Origin: Serratia nevei
GTDB taxonomy: Bacteria; Pseudomonadota; Gammaproteobacteria; Enterobacterales; Enterobacteriaceae
Direction of reading: 5' to 3'
NCBI RefSeq assembly: GCF_024160145.1
Contig: NZ_JAMYWQ010000030.1
Location: 1 to 59,439 of the forward strand
DNA: 59,439 nucleotides
Shown here one piece after another: positions 1 to 9,855 of the stretch. Within the stretch, counting starts at the first letter, position 1; every line of letters starts with the position of its first letter. A program made the position numbers and the translations under genes. The notes below the pieces were generated by a model. The model saw nothing but the letters and a program-made list of their open reading frames with translations, did no database searches and had not been told where the DNA came from.

Positions 1-44
1 GAAGGGCAAACATCAACAACGAAATCCATATCGTGTTCAGACAT

Positions 45-79
45 AAAAAAATCCGGAATCAGAGGGCTGAATCCGGATT
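45..79 (-). terminator. Intrinsic terminator for leftward transcription
   Basis: Arms AATCCGGA (50-57) and TCCGGATT (72-79) pair perfectly. On the minus strand the hairpin is followed by a T run (the A run at 45-51). It lies about 100 bases past the mlaB stop and should end the mla operon transcript. No gene was recognised in bases 1-182; ibaG, the usual next gene in E. coli, was not seen. Confidence 0.75.
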
Positions 80-182
80 GTCTCTTACTGAGTGGATCGT
101 TCAAGTGTTCTTAAACGATCGGCATTACTGCATAGCAGGGGCTTTGTATCGTGTTACCGCGCAAAGGCGGCGTAGAACGCCG

Positions 183-485
183 CTAACCGGCAGTATCGAC
201 AGGCATTATCGCCTGCAGGTTGTAGAGCGCGATCAGCGTTTTCAGGCGCTCGGTGGCACCGAAAATTTTTAGCGTTACGCCGCGTTGGCGCTGCTCTTCC
301 TGCAGATGCAGCAACAGCGCCAGCCCGGAGGAATCCACGCGCTGCAGTTGCGCCACGTCGATCGCGGTTTTATCCGCCATCAGCGCGTCGCGCTGCCGCC
401 ACAGCGGCTGCAGCGTTTCCCGGTCCAGTTCACCGCGCAGGATCAACGTCTGCTGCTCTGATTCGAAGCTGAGCGCTGCCGACAT
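183..485 (-). CDS. mlaB: MlaB, STAS-domain subunit of the phospholipid ABC transporter
   Basis: Predicted 100-residue cytoplasmic STAS protein that binds the MlaF ATPase in the MlaFEDB inner-membrane complex, which moves phospholipids between the inner membrane and the periplasmic carrier MlaC. The STAS signature VDSSGLALL is visible in mid-protein. The start at 485 is chosen because it overlaps the mlaC stop as TAATG, implying translational coupling, and gives the family length. It is the last gene of mlaFEDCB, followed by a terminator at 45-79. The order matches E. coli. Function is inferred from family and synteny. Confidence 0.93.
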   Translation of the reverse strand: MSAALSFESEQQTLILRGELDRETLQPLWRQRDALMADKTAIDVAQLQRVDSSGLALLLHLQEEQRQRGVTLKIFGATERLKTLIALYNLQAIMPVDTAG

Positions 486-1114
486 CAGTTTTTCTTGTCC
501 AGGGTGATCGGCTGCGCGGCGGCGGCCTGCAGCTGTTTGGTCAGGCCGTCGATGCCCTGGGTACGCAACGTAGACGCCCACTCGTTCTGCTTGGTGGTGA
601 TCATACTGACGCCTTCGGCAATCATGTCATACGCCTGCCAGTAGCCGGTTTTGCTGTTCTTGCGCCATTGGAAGTCCAGACGCACCGGCGGGCGGCCGCC
701 GTTGTCGATGATGGTGACGCGAATGGCCACGATGTCGGCGTTGCCCAGCGGCTGTTCAGGCGCGATCTGGTAAGTCTGGCCGTGATACATCGCCAGCGCC
801 TGGCCGTAAGCCTGCTCCAGATAGGCCTGGAAGGCGGTGAAGTAAGCTTCGCGCTGCGCAGGCGTCGCGTCTTTATAGTAACGCCCCAGCACCAGGGCGC
901 CGGCATATTTCACCTGTACGAACGGCATCAGTTCCTGATGCACGATGGCACGCAGGTAGTTCGGATCCTGCTTGATCTTCGGCTGCTCGTCCTTCAAACG
1001 GCTGAAGGTCTTCTGCGCCGCTTCTTGCATCATGCTGTAAGGATTGGTTTGGTCGGCGGCGCTCGCCAGCGGCGCAACCACCAGCAGGGCCACCATCAGT
1101 AAACGTTTAAACAT
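485..1114 (-). CDS. mlaC: MlaC, periplasmic phospholipid-binding protein
   Basis: A 209-residue protein of the MlaC/Ttg2D family. It shuttles phospholipids between the outer-membrane MlaA-porin complex and MlaFEDB. It opens with a typical Sec signal peptide (Lys-Arg, then a Leu/Val-rich core, then ASA before ADQT, cleavage near residue 20), so the mature product is periplasmic. The gene starts 14 bases after the mlaD stop and its stop codon overlaps the mlaB start. Nothing unusual is seen. Confidence 0.95.
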   Translation of the reverse strand: MFKRLLMVALLVVAPLASAADQTNPYSMMQEAAQKTFSRLKDEQPKIKQDPNYLRAIVHQELMPFVQVKYAGALVLGRYYKDATPAQREAYFTAFQAYLEQAYGQALAMYHGQTYQIAPEQPLGNADIVAIRVTIIDNGGRPPVRLDFQWRKNSKTGYWQAYDMIAEGVSMITTKQNEWASTLRTQGIDGLTKQLQAAAAQPITLDKKN

Positions 1115-1128
1115 GCAGGTTTCCTCTC

Positions 1129-1677
1129 TTAATGATTTGGAGCAGCGGGTTGCGGTGCGGTGCCGGCAGCCGGCGCAGCGGCCGCATCTCCCGGTTTGTC
1201 GCTGTCCTGACCGCCGCTTTTATACAGGAACTGACCGATCAGATCTTCCAGAACCATGGCTGATTTGGTGTCCTGGATGGTGCCACCGTCTTTCAGAATG
1301 GCAGTCCCCATATCAGGATCTTCGAAGCCCACGTTAAGCGCCAGGTATTGCTCGCCCAGCAGGCCGGAGGTGCGGATCGCCAGCGAGCTGGTATCCGGGA
1401 TTTGGTCGTACTTTTTCTGAATATCCAGCGCCACGCGCGGCGTATAGGTTTTCGGGTCAAGTTCGATGTCCGCCACGCGGCCGATGACTACGCCGCCGAT
1501 CTTCACCGGCGAACGCGGCTTCAGGCCGCCGATGTTGTCGAACGTCGCGTAAATGCGGTAGGTCGGCTCGCTGCCGACAGATTTAAGGTTCGCCACCTGC
1601 AGGCAGATAAACACGATGGCGCACAACGCGATCAGCATAAATGCCCCAACCCAGATTTCACTCTTCTTCGTTTGCAT
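1129..1677 (-). CDS. mlaD: MlaD, MCE-domain substrate-binding subunit
   Basis: A 182-residue inner-membrane protein with one N-terminal transmembrane helix (about residues 8-26) and a periplasmic MCE domain (about 40-118; [12 protein letters not shown] is characteristic). In characterised homologues MlaD forms a hexameric ring over MlaE. The C-terminus is Ala/Pro-rich and probably disordered. The start at 1677 (MQTKK) is preferred over a start five codons upstream because E. coli MlaD has almost the same length and N-terminus. Four bases separate it from the mlaE stop. Confidence 0.95.
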   Translation of the reverse strand: MQTKKSEIWVGAFMLIALCAIVFICLQVANLKSVGSEPTYRIYATFDNIGGLKPRSPVKIGGVVIGRVADIELDPKTYTPRVALDIQKKYDQIPDTSSLAIRTSGLLGEQYLALNVGFEDPDMGTAILKDGGTIQDTKSAMVLEDLIGQFLYKSGGQDSDKPGDAAAAPAAGTAPQPAAPNH

Positions 1678-1681
1678 CGAA

Positions 1682-2464
1682 TCAATTCCCAAACATCAGT
1701 GCTGTCAGCACGAAATCCAATCCCAACACCGCCAGTGACGAATGCACCACGGTACGCGTCGTCGCCCGGCTAATCCCTTCAGAGGTAGGCACCGCGTCGT
1801 AACCGTTGAAAATGGCAATCCAGGTGACGGTAATAGCGAATACCACGCTTTTGATCAGGCAGTTGAGCAGATCTTTTTTCCACTCCACGGCGCCCTGCAT
1901 CGCCGACCAGAAGAAGCCGCTGTCGATGCCCTTCCAGTCCACGCCAACCACCGAGCCGCCCCAAATGCCGATCGCCACGAAAATGATGGTCAACAGCGGC
2001 ATGCTGATCAGCCCCGCCCAGAAACGCGGCGCCACGATGCGCCGCAGCGGATCGACCGCCATCATTTCCAGGCTGGAGATCTGTTCCGTCGCCTTCATCA
2101 GGCCGATTTCCGCCGTGAGCGCGGAACCGGCGCGGCCGGCGAACAGCAGCGCGGTCACCACCGGCCCCAGTTCGCGCAGCAGCGACAGCGCCACCATCAT
2201 GCCGAGGCTGGCCTCGGCGCTGTAGGTGGTGAGCACGATATAGCCCTGCAGGCCCAGCACCATGCCGATGAACAGCCCGGAAACCATAATGATCAGCAGC
2301 GACTGCACGCCGACGCTGTAGAGCTGTTTCATCAACAGCGGCCACTGCTTGCCGGGTTCCGGCCGGCCAATCAACGCGTTGAACAGCATCAACCCGGCGC
2401 GGCCGAAGCTGGCGCTGGTGTTGATGCCACTGCGCCCCAAGGACGCTAACGCTCTTAATAACAT
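1682..2464 (-). CDS. mlaE: MlaE, permease subunit of the phospholipid ABC transporter
   Basis: A 260-residue MlaE/YrbE-family permease with several hydrophobic helices (for example around residues 50-75, 90-115, 145-175 and 195-250). It forms the membrane core of MlaFEDB and pairs with the ATPase MlaF and the MCE ring MlaD to maintain outer-membrane lipid asymmetry. The gene begins five bases after mlaF and ends just before mlaD, consistent with a single polycistronic mRNA. Confidence 0.95.
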   Translation of the reverse strand: MLLRALASLGRSGINTSASFGRAGLMLFNALIGRPEPGKQWPLLMKQLYSVGVQSLLIIMVSGLFIGMVLGLQGYIVLTTYSAEASLGMMVALSLLRELGPVVTALLFAGRAGSALTAEIGLMKATEQISSLEMMAVDPLRRIVAPRFWAGLISMPLLTIIFVAIGIWGGSVVGVDWKGIDSGFFWSAMQGAVEWKKDLLNCLIKSVVFAITVTWIAIFNGYDAVPTSEGISRATTRTVVHSSLAVLGLDFVLTALMFGN

Positions 2465-2468
2465 GAGC

Positions 2469-3284
2469 TTATTTACTCCCTAAGCCTAGCAGTTCGGTCT
2501 GATAATCCCCGGCCGGATAGCGGAACGGCACCGGTCCATCCGCTATACCATCCAGGAACTGGCGCACGCGCGCATCAGGATTGTTCTGCAATTGCTGCGT
2601 GCTGCCTTCGGCGATCACCCGGTGATCGGCTACGATGTAGGCGTAGTCGGCGATGCTCAGCACCTCCGGCACGTCGTGCGACACCACGATGCAGGTAATG
2701 CCCAGCGCATGGTTAAGCTCATCGATCAGCTTGACCAGCACCCCCATGGTGATCGGATCCTGACCGACGAAGGGTTCGTCGAACATGATAAGTTCGGGAT
2801 CCAGTGCGATCGCGCGCGCCAACGCCGCCCGGCGCGCCATGCCGCCGGAAAGCTCATTGGGCATCAGCTGAGCCGCGCCGCGCAGCCCTACCGCTTCCAG
2901 CTTCATCAGCACCGTGCTGCGCAGCAGCGGCTCCGGCAGCTTGCTGTGTTCGCGCAGCGGATAGGCCACGTTTTCGAATACGGTCAAATCGGTGAACAGC
3001 GCGCCCGACTGAAACAGCATGCTCATCTTTTTGCGCGCGTCGTATAACTGACGGCGGGACAACGCGGGAATGTTGTCGCCGTCGAACCAAATTTCCCCGC
3101 TGTCCGGCGTCAGCTGGCCGCCGATCAGGCGCAGCAGCGTGGTTTTGCCGATGCCCGATGGCCCCATGATCGCCGTGACCTTACCGCGAGGCACCGTCAG
3201 GTTGATGTCTTCAAATATCCGCCGATCGCCGCGCGAGAAGCTCATGTCGCGCACTTCGACCAAATTATCTGCCTTATGGAGCAT
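2469..3284 (-). CDS. mlaF: MlaF, ATPase subunit of the phospholipid ABC transporter
   Basis: A 271-residue ABC ATPase powering MlaFEDB. From the chosen start, the Walker A motif GPSGIGKTT is at 41-49, the signature LSGGMARR is in the middle, Walker B is LIMFDEP and the switch His lies in VVSHDVPE. An in-frame start eight codons upstream (3308) is possible. I prefer 3284 because AAAGGG lies nine bases before it and the length fits E. coli MlaF (269). It is the first gene of mlaFEDCB, divergent from yrbG. Confidence 0.93.
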   Translation of the reverse strand: MLHKADNLVEVRDMSFSRGDRRIFEDINLTVPRGKVTAIMGPSGIGKTTLLRLIGGQLTPDSGEIWFDGDNIPALSRRQLYDARKKMSMLFQSGALFTDLTVFENVAYPLREHSKLPEPLLRSTVLMKLEAVGLRGAAQLMPNELSGGMARRAALARAIALDPELIMFDEPFVGQDPITMGVLVKLIDELNHALGITCIVVSHDVPEVLSIADYAYIVADHRVIAEGSTQQLQNNPDARVRQFLDGIADGPVPFRYPAGDYQTELLGLGSK

Positions 3285-3388
3285 GTTAATGGACCCTTTA
3301 CGACTCATCTTTTGCTGAATCTACCCGTGATGTTAAAGCAATGGGCGCAATCCGTCTCATCTTTACAAAAACTTACTGCCATTTCGCG

Positions 3389-3406
3389 ACCAATGGTGCC
3401 ATTGGT
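3389..3406. promoter_or_regulatory. Perfect inverted repeat in the mlaF/yrbG divergent region
   Basis: ACCAATGG and CCATTGGT flank a TG centre, a perfect 18-base dyad about 105 bases upstream of mlaF and 180 upstream of yrbG. It sits in the 303-base gap between the divergent operons, where a transcription-factor site would be expected. It is followed by TTTTACTTTT on the plus strand, so a hairpin role is also possible. I cannot assign a regulator. Confidence 0.4.
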
Positions 3407-3537
3407 TTTACTTTTCCGCGCCACCCGGTCAAAATTGGCGCCATAACGAAAAAAAACGAAACTGTTCAACTATTAGCCGGGAAAACCGTTGCCGTGGCTC
3501 TAACGTACGCAACGGAGGGCAAGCAATACCGCCGCTA

Positions 3538-3568
3538 TTGACGGCTTTAACCAACGAACCGGGATAAT
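3538..3568 (+). promoter_or_regulatory. Possible promoter of yrbG
   Basis: TTGACG (3538-3543) and GATAAT (3563-3568) are separated by 19 bases and lie 20 bases upstream of the yrbG start; AAAGGA follows as a ribosome-binding site. The spacing is longer than ideal, so this is a tentative call. Confidence 0.35.
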
Positions 3569-3587
3569 ACCCGACAAAGGACCCTGC

Positions 3588-4565
3588 ATGTTTCTCGCGA
3601 TAGCATTATTAATCGTTGGTTTATTTCTACTGGTGTATGGTGCAGACCGCTTAGTTTATGGTGCTGCCGTGATTTCCCGCTCGCTCGGCGTACCGCCGTT
3701 GATCATCGGCATGACCATCGTCGGTATCGGCACGTCATTGCCGGAGCTGATCGTGTCGACCACCGCCGCGCTGAACGGGCAGATAGATATGGCCGTTGGG
3801 AACGTATTAGGTTCCAACATTACCAACATTTTATTGATCCTGGGCGTGGCGGCGCTGATTCACCCGCTGGCCGCCCGCTCCGAAATACTGCGGCGCGAAC
3901 TGCCGCTGATGTTAGCGGTCACAGTATTGTGCGGCTTCGTGCTGATGGACGGCACCCTGAGCAGGCTGGACGGCGTGCTGTTGCTGGCCGCCGCCGCCGG
4001 CTTCATCCTGCTGATGCTGAAAATCGCCCGGTTGGCGCAGCGCGAGGGCAGCGACAGCCTGACCATGGAACAGCTAGCCGAGCTGCCGCAGGACAGCAGC
4101 AGCACCGTGGCGGTGCTGTGGCTGGTGCTGGCGTTTATCATACTGCCGCTCTCCTCCAGAATGGTGGTCGATAACGCGACGGTGATCGCGCACTATTTCG
4201 GCCTGAGCGAACTGGTGGTCGGCTTGACCATTATCGCCATCGGTACCAGCCTGCCCGAACTGGCTACCTCCATCGCCGGGGCATTAAAGGGCGAAGATGA
4301 TATGGCGATTGGCAATATCATCGGCTCCAATATTTTCAACACGGTGATCGTGCTGGGCGTGCCCGCCCTGCTGTCGCCGGGCAGCGTGGACGCCGCCGCC
4401 TTCCAGCGCGATTACTGGGTGATGCTGGCGGCCAGCGTGCTGCTGAGCGTGCTGTGCATCGGCCGCAAGCATCGCATCGGCCACCTGGCGGGCGCGCTGT
4501 TATTATGCGGCTTTATTGCGTATCTTGCGGTGCTGTTCTTTAACCCTTTCAGTACTTTCGGCTAA
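3588..4565 (+). CDS. yrbG: YrbG, inner-membrane calcium/sodium antiporter
   Basis: A 325-residue membrane protein of the Ca2+/cation exchanger (CaCA) family. It shows the expected inverted duplication: each half has a GTSLPEL motif (VSTTAAL and ATSIAGAL contexts) and a GN-(V/I)-(L/I)-GSN-(I/F) motif, the ion-binding alpha repeats. About ten transmembrane helices are evident. The start at 3588 is preceded by AAAGGA. The gene leads into kdsD with a 16-base gap, as in other enterobacteria where yrbG opens the kds-lpt-rpoN series. The E. coli protein's physiological role is not settled. Confidence 0.92.
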   Translation: MFLAIALLIVGLFLLVYGADRLVYGAAVISRSLGVPPLIIGMTIVGIGTSLPELIVSTTAALNGQIDMAVGNVLGSNITNILLILGVAALIHPLAARSEILRRELPLMLAVTVLCGFVLMDGTLSRLDGVLLLAAAAGFILLMLKIARLAQREGSDSLTMEQLAELPQDSSSTVAVLWLVLAFIILPLSSRMVVDNATVIAHYFGLSELVVGLTIIAIGTSLPELATSIAGALKGEDDMAIGNIIGSNIFNTVIVLGVPALLSPGSVDAAAFQRDYWVMLAASVLLSVLCIGRKHRIGHLAGALLLCGFIAYLAVLFFNPFSTFG

Positions 4566-4581
4566 ACCGACGGGAATGAGT

Positions 4582-5568
4582 ATGTCGAACATTGAGTTGC
4601 AACCGGGCTTCGATTTTCAACAGGCCGGCAAAGAAGTGCTTCAGGTAGAGCGTGACGGGCTGGCTCAGCTCGACAGCTACATCAACGCAGACTTCACCCG
4701 CGCCTGCGAAACGATCGCTGCCTGCGGCGGCAAAGTAGTGGTGATGGGCATGGGCAAATCCGGCCACATCGGCTGCAAGATCGCCGCGACCTTCGCCAGC
4801 ACCGGTACGCCTTCATTCTTCGTTCACCCGGCGGAGGCCAGCCATGGCGATTTGGGCATGGTCACCCCGCAGGACATCGTGCTCGCCATCTCCAACTCCG
4901 GCGAGTCCAGCGAGATCCTGGCGCTGATCCCGGTATTGAAACGCCAGCAGATCACCCTCATCTGTATGACTAACAATCCGGAAAGCTCGATGGGCAAGGC
5001 GGCGGATATCCACCTGTGTATCAAGGTGCCGCAGGAAGCCTGCCCGCTGGGGCTGGCGCCGACCACCAGCACCACCGCCACGCTGGTGATGGGCGATGCG
5101 CTGGCCGTCGCGCTGCTGAAGGCGCGCGGTTTCACGCCGGAAGATTTCGCGTTGTCGCATCCGGGCGGCGCACTTGGCCGCAAACTGCTGCTGCGGGTTA
5201 GCGATATCATGCACAGCGGCGACGAGATCCCCCGCGTCAGCGCCGACGCCTCGTTGCGCGACGCGCTGCTGGAAATCACCCGCAAAAACCTGGGCCTGAC
5301 GGTGATTTGCGACGATCTGATGAAAATCGCCGGCATCTTCACCGACGGCGACCTGCGCCGGGTCTTCGACATGGGCATCAACCTGCACGAAGCGAAGATC
5401 GCCGACGTCATGACGCCGGGCGGCGTGCGGGTGCGCCCCAATATCCTGGCGGTCGATGCATTGAACCTGATGCAACAACGCCACATCACCGCGCTGCTGG
5501 TTGCCGATGGCGACCAGTTGCTGGGTGTGGTACATATGCATGACATGCTGCGCGCCGGCGTCGTTTAA
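4582..5568 (+). CDS. kdsD: KdsD, D-arabinose 5-phosphate isomerase
   Basis: A 328-residue cytosolic enzyme converting D-ribulose 5-phosphate to D-arabinose 5-phosphate, the first committed step to Kdo for lipopolysaccharide. It has a SIS domain (about 45-180; GMGKSGHIG and SNSGESSE are sugar-phosphate-binding motifs) followed by two CBS domains (about 210-325). The start at 4582 (MSNIELQPGFDFQQ) matches the E. coli N-terminus and length; a Met two codons upstream is less likely. It is followed after 17 bases by kdsC. Confidence 0.96.
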   Translation: MSNIELQPGFDFQQAGKEVLQVERDGLAQLDSYINADFTRACETIAACGGKVVVMGMGKSGHIGCKIAATFASTGTPSFFVHPAEASHGDLGMVTPQDIVLAISNSGESSEILALIPVLKRQQITLICMTNNPESSMGKAADIHLCIKVPQEACPLGLAPTTSTTATLVMGDALAVALLKARGFTPEDFALSHPGGALGRKLLLRVSDIMHSGDEIPRVSADASLRDALLEITRKNLGLTVICDDLMKIAGIFTDGDLRRVFDMGINLHEAKIADVMTPGGVRVRPNILAVDALNLMQQRHITALLVADGDQLLGVVHMHDMLRAGVV

Positions 5569-5585
5569 TTAAGGAATAGAACGGA

Positions 5586-6140
5586 ATGGGTATGGTAGAA
5601 ACCTGCTACGGGCCGGTAGAACAAGAGGTTATGGCGCGTGCCGGGAACATCCGCCTGTTGATTTGCGACGTTGACGGCGTGCTGTCGGACGGCCTGATCT
5701 TCATGGGCAACAACGGTGAAGAGTTGAAGGCGTTCAACGTGCGCGACGGTTACGGCATCCGCTGTTTGAAAACCTCGGACATCGAGGTGGCGATCATCAC
5801 CGGCCGCTCCGCCAGGCTGCTGGAAGACCGCGCGCAGACACTCGGCATCACCCATCTGTATCAGGGGCAATCCGATAAGCTTTTGGCCTTCCGCGAACTG
5901 TTGGATAAACTGTCGCTAACGGCGGATCAGGTCGCCTATATCGGCGATGACCTGATCGACTGGCCGGTGATGGCGCAGGTCGGCCTGGCGGTCGCGGTGG
6001 CAGACGCACACCCGCTGCTGACGCCGCGCGCCCACTACGTCACCCGCATTGCCGGCGGCCGCGGTGCGGTGCGCGAACTGTGCGACATCATTCTTTTGGC
6101 TCAAAATAAGCTGGAGGACGCCAAAGGGCTGTCGATATGA
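5586..6140 (+). CDS. kdsC: KdsC, 3-deoxy-manno-octulosonate-8-phosphatase
   Basis: A 184-residue HAD-superfamily phosphatase removing the 8-phosphate from Kdo-8-P. The nucleophile and acid/base aspartates are D28 and D30 in CDVDGVLSDG; motif II lies in IITGRSA and the Mg-binding motif in YIGDDLIDWP. The length is typical for tetrameric cap-less C-type HADs. Its TGA overlaps the lptC ATG (ATGA), indicating coupled translation of Kdo synthesis with LPS export genes. Confidence 0.96.
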   Translation: MGMVETCYGPVEQEVMARAGNIRLLICDVDGVLSDGLIFMGNNGEELKAFNVRDGYGIRCLKTSDIEVAIITGRSARLLEDRAQTLGITHLYQGQSDKLLAFRELLDKLSLTADQVAYIGDDLIDWPVMAQVGLAVAVADAHPLLTPRAHYVTRIAGGRGAVRELCDIILLAQNKLEDAKGLSI

Positions 6141-6715
6141 GTAAAACCAAACTGTGGATCACCATCCTGTTGACGGTGATCGTTCTGGCGCTGATCGGCT
6201 GGAACATGACGGACTTCAGCGACGAAACGGCCCCTGGCCCGGTCAACGATCAGGATCCGACCTACCAGAGCCAGCACACGGTTACCGTGGTGTACAACCC
6301 GGCCGGCAAGCTGAATTACAAACTGGTGGCGGAAGAGGCGAAGTATTACACCGCCGGCGAGCTGAGCTGGTTCACCCAGCCGGTGATGACGCTGTTCGAT
6401 GAGAATGCGGTGGCCACCTGGTCAGTTCGCGCCGATCGCGCCAAACTGACTAAGGACCGAATGCTGTATTTGTATGGTCACGTTGAGGTAAACAGCCTGA
6501 CTACCACCTCGCAGCTGGAAAAGATTAAGACAGACAACGCTCAGGTAAACCTGGTCACCCAGGACGTCTCCTCCGATGACGAAGTCACGCTTTACGGGAC
6601 CAATTTTACCTCTAACGGCATGAAAATGCGTGGGAACCTGCGGACCAAAACCGCTGAGCTGATTGATAAGGTTAAGACCAACTATGAAATCCAGAACCAA
6701 AAACCAACTCCGTAA
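6137..6715 (+). CDS. lptC: LptC, inner-membrane anchor of the LPS transport bridge
   Basis: A 192-residue bitopic protein. One N-terminal transmembrane helix (about 7-24) is followed by a periplasmic beta-jellyroll OstA-type domain that accepts LPS from LptBFG and passes it to LptA. It overlaps kdsC by four bases, and lptA starts inside its 3' end (32-base overlap). Length and order match E. coli lptC. Confidence 0.95.
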   Translation: MSKTKLWITILLTVIVLALIGWNMTDFSDETAPGPVNDQDPTYQSQHTVTVVYNPAGKLNYKLVAEEAKYYTAGELSWFTQPVMTLFDENAVATWSVRADRAKLTKDRMLYLYGHVEVNSLTTTSQLEKIKTDNAQVNLVTQDVSSDDEVTLYGTNFTSNGMKMRGNLRTKTAELIDKVKTNYEIQNQKPTP

Positions 6716-7223
6716 CCTGTTGCTCGGCAGCCTGGTTTTGGCCGCCAGCGCCCCTGCTCTGGCGCTGAAATCCGACTCCAGCCAGCCGGTGAGCATCGAC
6801 TCGCTCAAGCAGTCGTTGGACATGCAAAGCAACGTCAGCACCTTCACCGACAACGTGGTGATCAAACAGGGCACCATCGATATCCGCGCCGACAAGGTGG
6901 TGGTCACCCGCCCGGGCGGAGATCAGAATAAGACCTATATTGAAGCGTTCGGCAACCCGGTAACCTTCTACCAGATGCAGGACAGCGGCAAGCCGGTCAA
7001 AGGCCACGCGCAGAAAGTGCGTTACGACGTGGCGACCCAGCTGGTGACCCTGACGGGCAACGCCTATCTGGAGCAGCTCGACAGCAACGTGAAAGGCGAT
7101 CGCATCACCTATCTGGTGCAACAGCAGCAAATGCAGGCGTTCAGCGATAAAGGCAAACGCGTGACAACGGTTCTGGTACCGTCGCAGTTGCAAGACAAAA
7201 ACGGGCAAAAAAAGAGTAACTAA
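6684..7223 (+). CDS. lptA: LptA, periplasmic LPS-bridge protein
   Basis: A 179-residue OstA-family protein that polymerises into the periplasmic bridge between LptC and LptD. It has a signal peptide (Lys/Arg start, LLLGSLVLAAS core, cleavage near PALA) and the conserved stretch ADKVVVTRPGG. The C-terminus is Lys-rich. The start at 6684 (MKSRTKNQ) gives a normal signal peptide, unlike an in-frame Met seven codons upstream. It lies six bases before lptB. Confidence 0.94.
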   Translation: MKSRTKNQLRNLLLGSLVLAASAPALALKSDSSQPVSIDSLKQSLDMQSNVSTFTDNVVIKQGTIDIRADKVVVTRPGGDQNKTYIEAFGNPVTFYQMQDSGKPVKGHAQKVRYDVATQLVTLTGNAYLEQLDSNVKGDRITYLVQQQQMQAFSDKGKRVTTVLVPSQLQDKNGQKKSN

Positions 7224-7229
7224 TCACTT

Positions 7230-7955
7230 ATGGCAACACTCATCGCAGAAAACCTGGCGAAAGCCTACAAGGGCCGTAAAGTTGTCGAAGACGTCAGCCT
7301 GAAAGTGAAATCCGGCGAGATCGTCGGCCTGCTCGGGCCGAACGGCGCCGGTAAAACCACCACCTTCTACATGGTGGTCGGCATCGTGCCGCGCGACGCC
7401 GGGCGCATCGTGATCGACGAAGAAGACATCAGCCTGCTGCCGCTGCACGCCCGCGCGCGCCGCGGCATCGGTTACCTGCCGCAGGAAGCGTCGATTTTCC
7501 GCCGCCTGAGCGTGTACGACAACCTGATGGCAGTGCTGGAGATTCGCCCCGACCTCACCAGCGAACAGCGCGAGGATCGCGCCAAAGAGCTGATGGAAGA
7601 GTTCCATATCTCCCATCTGCGCGACAGCCTCGGCCAGGCGCTGTCCGGCGGTGAACGCCGCCGCGTCGAAATCGCCCGCGCGCTGGCGGCCAACCCGAAA
7701 TTCATTCTGCTGGACGAACCCTTCGCCGGGGTGGATCCGATTTCCGTTATCGATATCAAGAAAATCATCGAGCACCTGCGTGACAGCGGCCTGGGCGTGC
7801 TGATCACCGACCACAACGTGCGCGAGACGCTGGACGTGTGTGAACGCGCCTATATCGTCAGCCAGGGCAAACTGATTGCCCACGGCACGCCGGATGCTAT
7901 TCTGGCCGATGAGCAGGTAAAACGCGTTTATCTGGGCGAAGAGTTCCGCCTCTGA
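7230..7955 (+). CDS. lptB: LptB, ATPase of the LPS export ABC transporter
   Basis: A 241-residue ABC ATPase that drives extraction of LPS by LptFG. Walker A is GPNGAGKTT near residues 37-45, the Q-loop falls in YLPQEASIF, the signature is LSGGERRR, Walker B is [12 protein letters not shown] and the switch His is in ITDHNVRE. It is highly conserved and of standard length. It is followed by rpoN after about 50 bases, the canonical order. Confidence 0.97.
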   Translation: MATLIAENLAKAYKGRKVVEDVSLKVKSGEIVGLLGPNGAGKTTTFYMVVGIVPRDAGRIVIDEEDISLLPLHARARRGIGYLPQEASIFRRLSVYDNLMAVLEIRPDLTSEQREDRAKELMEEFHISHLRDSLGQALSGGERRRVEIARALAANPKFILLDEPFAGVDPISVIDIKKIIEHLRDSGLGVLITDHNVRETLDVCERAYIVSQGKLIAHGTPDAILADEQVKRVYLGEEFRL

Positions 7956-8007
7956 GCGCCGGCGCGCCCTGCAGGGCGACACCGTTAACGGAAGTAGACA
8001 GAAGACT

Positions 8008-9441
8008 ATGAAGCAAGGTTTGCAACTCAGGCTCAGCCAACAGCTGGCCATGACTCCTCAGCTCCAGCAGGCGATCCGCCTGCTGCAGTTGTCCACGCTT
8101 GAGCTTCAGCAAGAGATCCAGCTGGCGCTGGAGAGCAATCCGCTGCTTGAACAGACCGATTTGCACGACGAAATCGACGCCAAAGAACCCCAGGAGACCG
8201 AGGGGCTCGATACCCGCGAGGCGCTGGAACAGAAAGACATGCCGGAAGAGCTGCCGCTGGACGCCACCTGGGATGAGATCTACACCGCCGGCACGCCGTC
8301 CGGCACCGGCACCGACTACAGCGACGACGAGCTGCCGGTCTATCAGGGCGAGACCACCCAGACGCTGCAGGATTACCTGATGTGGCAGGTGGATCTGACG
8401 CCGTTCTCCGATACCGACGCCGCCATCGCCACCTCCATCGTCGACGCGGTGGACGACACCGGTTATCTCACCGTGCCGCTGGAAGACATTCTGGAAAGCC
8501 TGGGCGACGAGAACGTGACCCTCGAGGAAGTCGAGGCGGTATTGAAGCGCGTGCAGCGTTTCGATCCGATCGGCGTCGCCGCGCGCGATCTGCGCGATTG
8601 CCTGCTGGTGCAGCTCTCCCAATACGCCAAAGACACCCCCTATCTGGCCGAAGCGCGGCTGATCATCAGCGAGCACCTGGATCTGTTGGCCAACCATGAC
8701 TTTCGCAGCCTGATGCGATCAACCCGGCTAAAAGAAGATACACTGAAAGAAGCGATGCTGCTGATCCAGTCGCTCGATCCGCGCCCTGGGCAGTCGATCA
8801 ATACCGGCGAATCGGAATACGTGATCCCGGACGTGCTGGTGCGCAAGACGCAGAACACGTGGACGGTCGAACTCAACGCCGACAGCGTGCCGCGTTTGAA
8901 GATCAATCAGCAGTATGCCGCGCTGGGCAACAGCGCCCGCAGCGAAGCCGACGGCCAGTTTATCCGCAGCAACCTGCAGGAAGCCAAGTGGCTGATTAAA
9001 AGCCTGGAAAGCCGCAACGAAACCCTGCTGAAGGTCTCCCGCTGCATCGTCAGCCAGCAGCAGGCGTTCTTCGAGCAAGGCGAAGAGTTTATGAAGCCCA
9101 TGGTGCTGGCGGATATCGCTCAGGCCGTGGAGATGCATGAATCGACGATTTCGCGCGTCACCACGCAGAAGTTTCTGCACAGCCCGCGCGGCATTTTCGA
9201 ATTGAAATATTTCTTCTCCAGCCACGTGAACACCGACAGCGGCGGCGAAGCCTCCTCGACGGCGATCCGCGCGTTGGTGAAGAAATTGATTGCGGCGGAA
9301 AACCCCGCCAAACCACTCAGCGACAGCAAGCTGGCCACCCTGCTCTCCGATCAGGGGATCATCGTGGCACGGCGCACCGTCGCCAAGTACCGAGAGTCTT
9401 TGTCCATCCCGCCGTCGAACCAGCGTAAACAGTTGGTTTGA
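8008..9441 (+). CDS. rpoN: RNA polymerase sigma-54 factor RpoN
   Basis: A 477-residue sigma factor for -24/-12 promoters, which need AAA+ activators. The Gln/Leu-rich region I (1-50, [18 protein letters not shown]), the acidic region II (about 55-115), the core-binding domain and the C-terminal DNA-binding domain with the RpoN box [10 protein letters not shown] (454-463) are all present. It is followed by hpf, ptsN, rapZ and npr, the classic rpoN operon tying sigma-54 to the nitrogen PTS. Confidence 0.97.
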   Translation: MKQGLQLRLSQQLAMTPQLQQAIRLLQLSTLELQQEIQLALESNPLLEQTDLHDEIDAKEPQETEGLDTREALEQKDMPEELPLDATWDEIYTAGTPSGTGTDYSDDELPVYQGETTQTLQDYLMWQVDLTPFSDTDAAIATSIVDAVDDTGYLTVPLEDILESLGDENVTLEEVEAVLKRVQRFDPIGVAARDLRDCLLVQLSQYAKDTPYLAEARLIISEHLDLLANHDFRSLMRSTRLKEDTLKEAMLLIQSLDPRPGQSINTGESEYVIPDVLVRKTQNTWTVELNADSVPRLKINQQYAALGNSARSEADGQFIRSNLQEAKWLIKSLESRNETLLKVSRCIVSQQQAFFEQGEEFMKPMVLADIAQAVEMHESTISRVTTQKFLHSPRGIFELKYFFSSHVNTDSGGEASSTAIRALVKKLIAAENPAKPLSDSKLATLLSDQGIIVARRTVAKYRESLSIPPSNQRKQLV

Positions 9442-9464
9442 CCTCTATTGAGAAGGAAGACACT

Positions 9465-9752
9465 ATGCAGCTCAACATTACCGGACACCACATCGAAATC
9501 ACCGATCCGTTGCGCGAGTTCGTGAACAACAAGTTCGCCAAACTCGAACAGTATTTTGATCGCATCAATCAGGTGTATGTTGTATTAAGTGTGGAAAAAG
9601 TGCAGCAAATTGCGGAAGCAACGGTGCACGTGAATGGAGGCGAGTTGCACGCCACCTCGGAAGACGAGAATATGTATGCCGCAATTGATACGCTGATCGA
9701 CAAATTGGCACGTCAATTGAACAAACATAAAGACAAATTGAAGCAACACTGA
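9465..9752 (+). CDS. hpf: Ribosome hibernation-promoting factor Hpf
   Basis: A 95-residue S30AE-family protein that binds the decoding region of the 30S subunit and, in gamma-proteobacteria, promotes 100S dimers in stationary phase. It begins MQLNITGHHIEITD, the same opening as E. coli Hpf, and has its short-form length. The ATG at 9465 is preceded by GAAGGA; an upstream in-frame start overlapping rpoN is rejected on length. It lies 23 bases after rpoN. Confidence 0.95.
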   Translation: MQLNITGHHIEITDPLREFVNNKFAKLEQYFDRINQVYVVLSVEKVQQIAEATVHVNGGELHATSEDENMYAAIDTLIDKLARQLNKHKDKLKQH

Positions 9753-9797
9753 CACCCTAACCCATTCCATGAGGTTGCCTCCGTCGCAGCCTCGCCC

Positions 9798-9830
9798 TTC
9801 GGCGCGTGCCCCCATGGGTGACGCGCCGAA
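9798..9830 (+). repeat. Hairpin between hpf and ptsN
   Basis: TTCGGCGCGT (9798-9807) and ACGCGCCGAA (9821-9830) form a perfect 10-base stem with a 13-base loop. There is no T run, so it may be an mRNA stability or processing element rather than a terminator. Confidence 0.5.
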
Positions 9831-9855
9831 CGGTAATCAGGGTTAAAACCGACGA

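Noticed and set aside
1-182. Search for ibaG beside mlaB
   Set aside because: The minus-strand reading of 1-44 does not match IbaG, and a terminator separates it from mlaB; ibaG, if present, lies outside the window.
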